From positions 1-6,510 of the forward strand of contig CAUVDV010000128.1 in NCBI GenBank assembly GCA_963550755.1: a stretch of 6,510 nucleotides of DNA. The letters run 5' to 3'. Position 1 is the stretch's first letter. Every line of letters begins with the position of its first letter. The DNA comes from W11650 sp963550755 (GTDB lineage: Bacteria; Bacillota; Clostridia; Lachnospirales; Vallitaleaceae). The notes below the pieces were generated by a model. It saw only the letters and a list, made by a program, of their open reading frames with translations. It was not told the DNA's origin and did not search any database. The translations under genes and the position numbers were made by a program. Below are positions 6,001-6,510 of this stretch, piece after piece.

Positions 6001-6510
6001 TTTTTTCCTCTTCCTTTCCCCCAAAATATTCCGCTATTTGCTCGCTTATGACCAAATCCATATCCTGTTTGTCCCGGTAAGCCTTACTCCAAGAAATGGT
6101 CGCCTCCACACTTTTTTTAATATCCCAATTCGGTTTCCAGCCCAGCGCCGCCTTGGCTTTGGAACAGTCCAGCTTCAGAAAATTAGCCTCATGCGGCCCA
6201 TTCCAATTTTCCGTGTGCCACGAAAGCTTTTGCCCGCTTTCGCTTTCGTTCCATATCCGGCAAAAAATATCGGCCAGTTCCCCGGTCGTCACGCAGCTTT
6301 CCTCATCAGGGCCAAAATTATAATTACCCTCATATTCCTTGTCCTGATACTGCTTCATGATCACCAGTAAATATCCGGATAAACATTCTAAAACATGCTG
6401 ATAGGGTCTGACTGAGTGGGGATTGCGAACTAAGATGTCTTCGCCCTTTAACGCAGAGCGAACGCAGTCCGGGATAATCCGGTTCGCTGCAAAATCGCCG
6501 CCGCCGATCA
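5993..6510 (-). CDS. rfbG: CDP-glucose 4,6-dehydratase, C-terminal part (gene runs off the right edge)
   Basis: The frame is open from the window edge to the TAA at 5995-5993, giving 171 complete codons, roughly the C-terminal half of a family usually about 360 residues long. RfbG is an extended short-chain dehydrogenase/reductase that turns CDP-D-glucose into CDP-4-keto-6-deoxy-D-glucose with bound NAD, in the cytoplasm. The visible part begins IGGGDFAANRIIPDCVR, continues with the conserved substrate-binding stretch NPHSVRPYQHVLE and SGYLL, then NFGP. It ends in the typical HEANFLKLDCSKAKAALGW region before a charged tail. The N-terminal NAD-binding motif and the catalytic Tyr-X3-Lys lie outside the window. 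A GTG at 6364 is internal and not a start. The stop overlaps the rfbH start, matching the usual rfbG-rfbH order of 3,6-dideoxyhexose clusters. Confidence 0.93.
   Translation of the reverse strand, partial: IGGGDFAANRIIPDCVRSALKGEDILVRNPHSVRPYQHVLECLSGYLLVIMKQYQDKEYEGNYNFGPDEESCVTTGELADIFCRIWNESESGQKLSWHTENWNGPHEANFLKLDCSKAKAALGWKPNWDIKKSVEATISWSKAYRDKQDMDLVISEQIAEYFGGKEEEKIG
6007..6014 (-). promoter_or_regulatory. Ribosome binding site that decides the rfbH start
   Basis: GGAAGAGG on the - strand is followed by six A residues and then TTG at 6000. The upstream TTG at 6024 has no comparable purine-rich site. The binding site lies inside the last codons of rfbG, so ribosomes finishing rfbG would end right at the rfbH start. 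Confidence 0.7.

Noticed and set aside
5993..6364. Separate 123-residue gene starting at GTG 6364
   Set aside because: The frame continues upstream to the window edge with the conserved RfbG sequence (IGGGD, NPHSVRPYQHVLE), so this GTG is internal.

Overview
The window looks like chromosomal DNA from a low- to moderate-GC anaerobic member of the Bacillota (clostridial or negativicute type). The evidence is the GuaA variant with a SHTYY motif, strong GAGGAG-type ribosome binding sites, a canonical TTGACG/TATAAT promoter, U-tract terminators, and a TTG start. The genus cannot be fixed from the sequence alone.

Layout. Positions 1-873 (+ strand) form a very AT-rich, accessory-looking strip. It holds the last codons of an unidentified gene (stop at 60-62), an orphan four-helix membrane protein (106-768), and a decayed second copy of the first gene's 3' end (802-873). 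A + strand terminator (879-909) and a - strand terminator (915-950) stand back to back, so the strip converges on guaA. Positions 951-1034 are non-coding and hold an 11-bp tandem repeat and an 8-bp inverted repeat. Positions 1035-2573 (-) are guaA, GMP synthetase, with its own promoter (2758-2785) and a structured leader of about 175 nt.

From 2782 to the right edge, all on the - strand, lies the downstream end of a surface-polysaccharide operon. In transcription order it is rfbG (CDP-glucose 4,6-dehydratase, N-terminus outside the window), rfbH (iron-sulfur CDP-4-keto-6-deoxyglucose 3-dehydratase, E1), and a 623-residue GT-A type glycosyltransferase with large unrecognised domains on both sides.

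How they work together: RfbG makes CDP-4-keto-6-deoxyglucose and RfbH removes the C3 hydroxyl. With an E3-type reductase not seen here, this gives the CDP-3,6-dideoxyhexose precursors of sugars such as paratose, abequose, tyvelose or ascarylose. The terminal glycosyltransferase is a natural candidate for transferring that sugar to a glycan. GuaA is an unrelated housekeeping enzyme that begins a separate transcription unit. No fully new system is evident. The points most worth checking are the duplicated gene end around the orphan membrane protein, the glycosyltransferase's unassigned domains, and the guaA leader.
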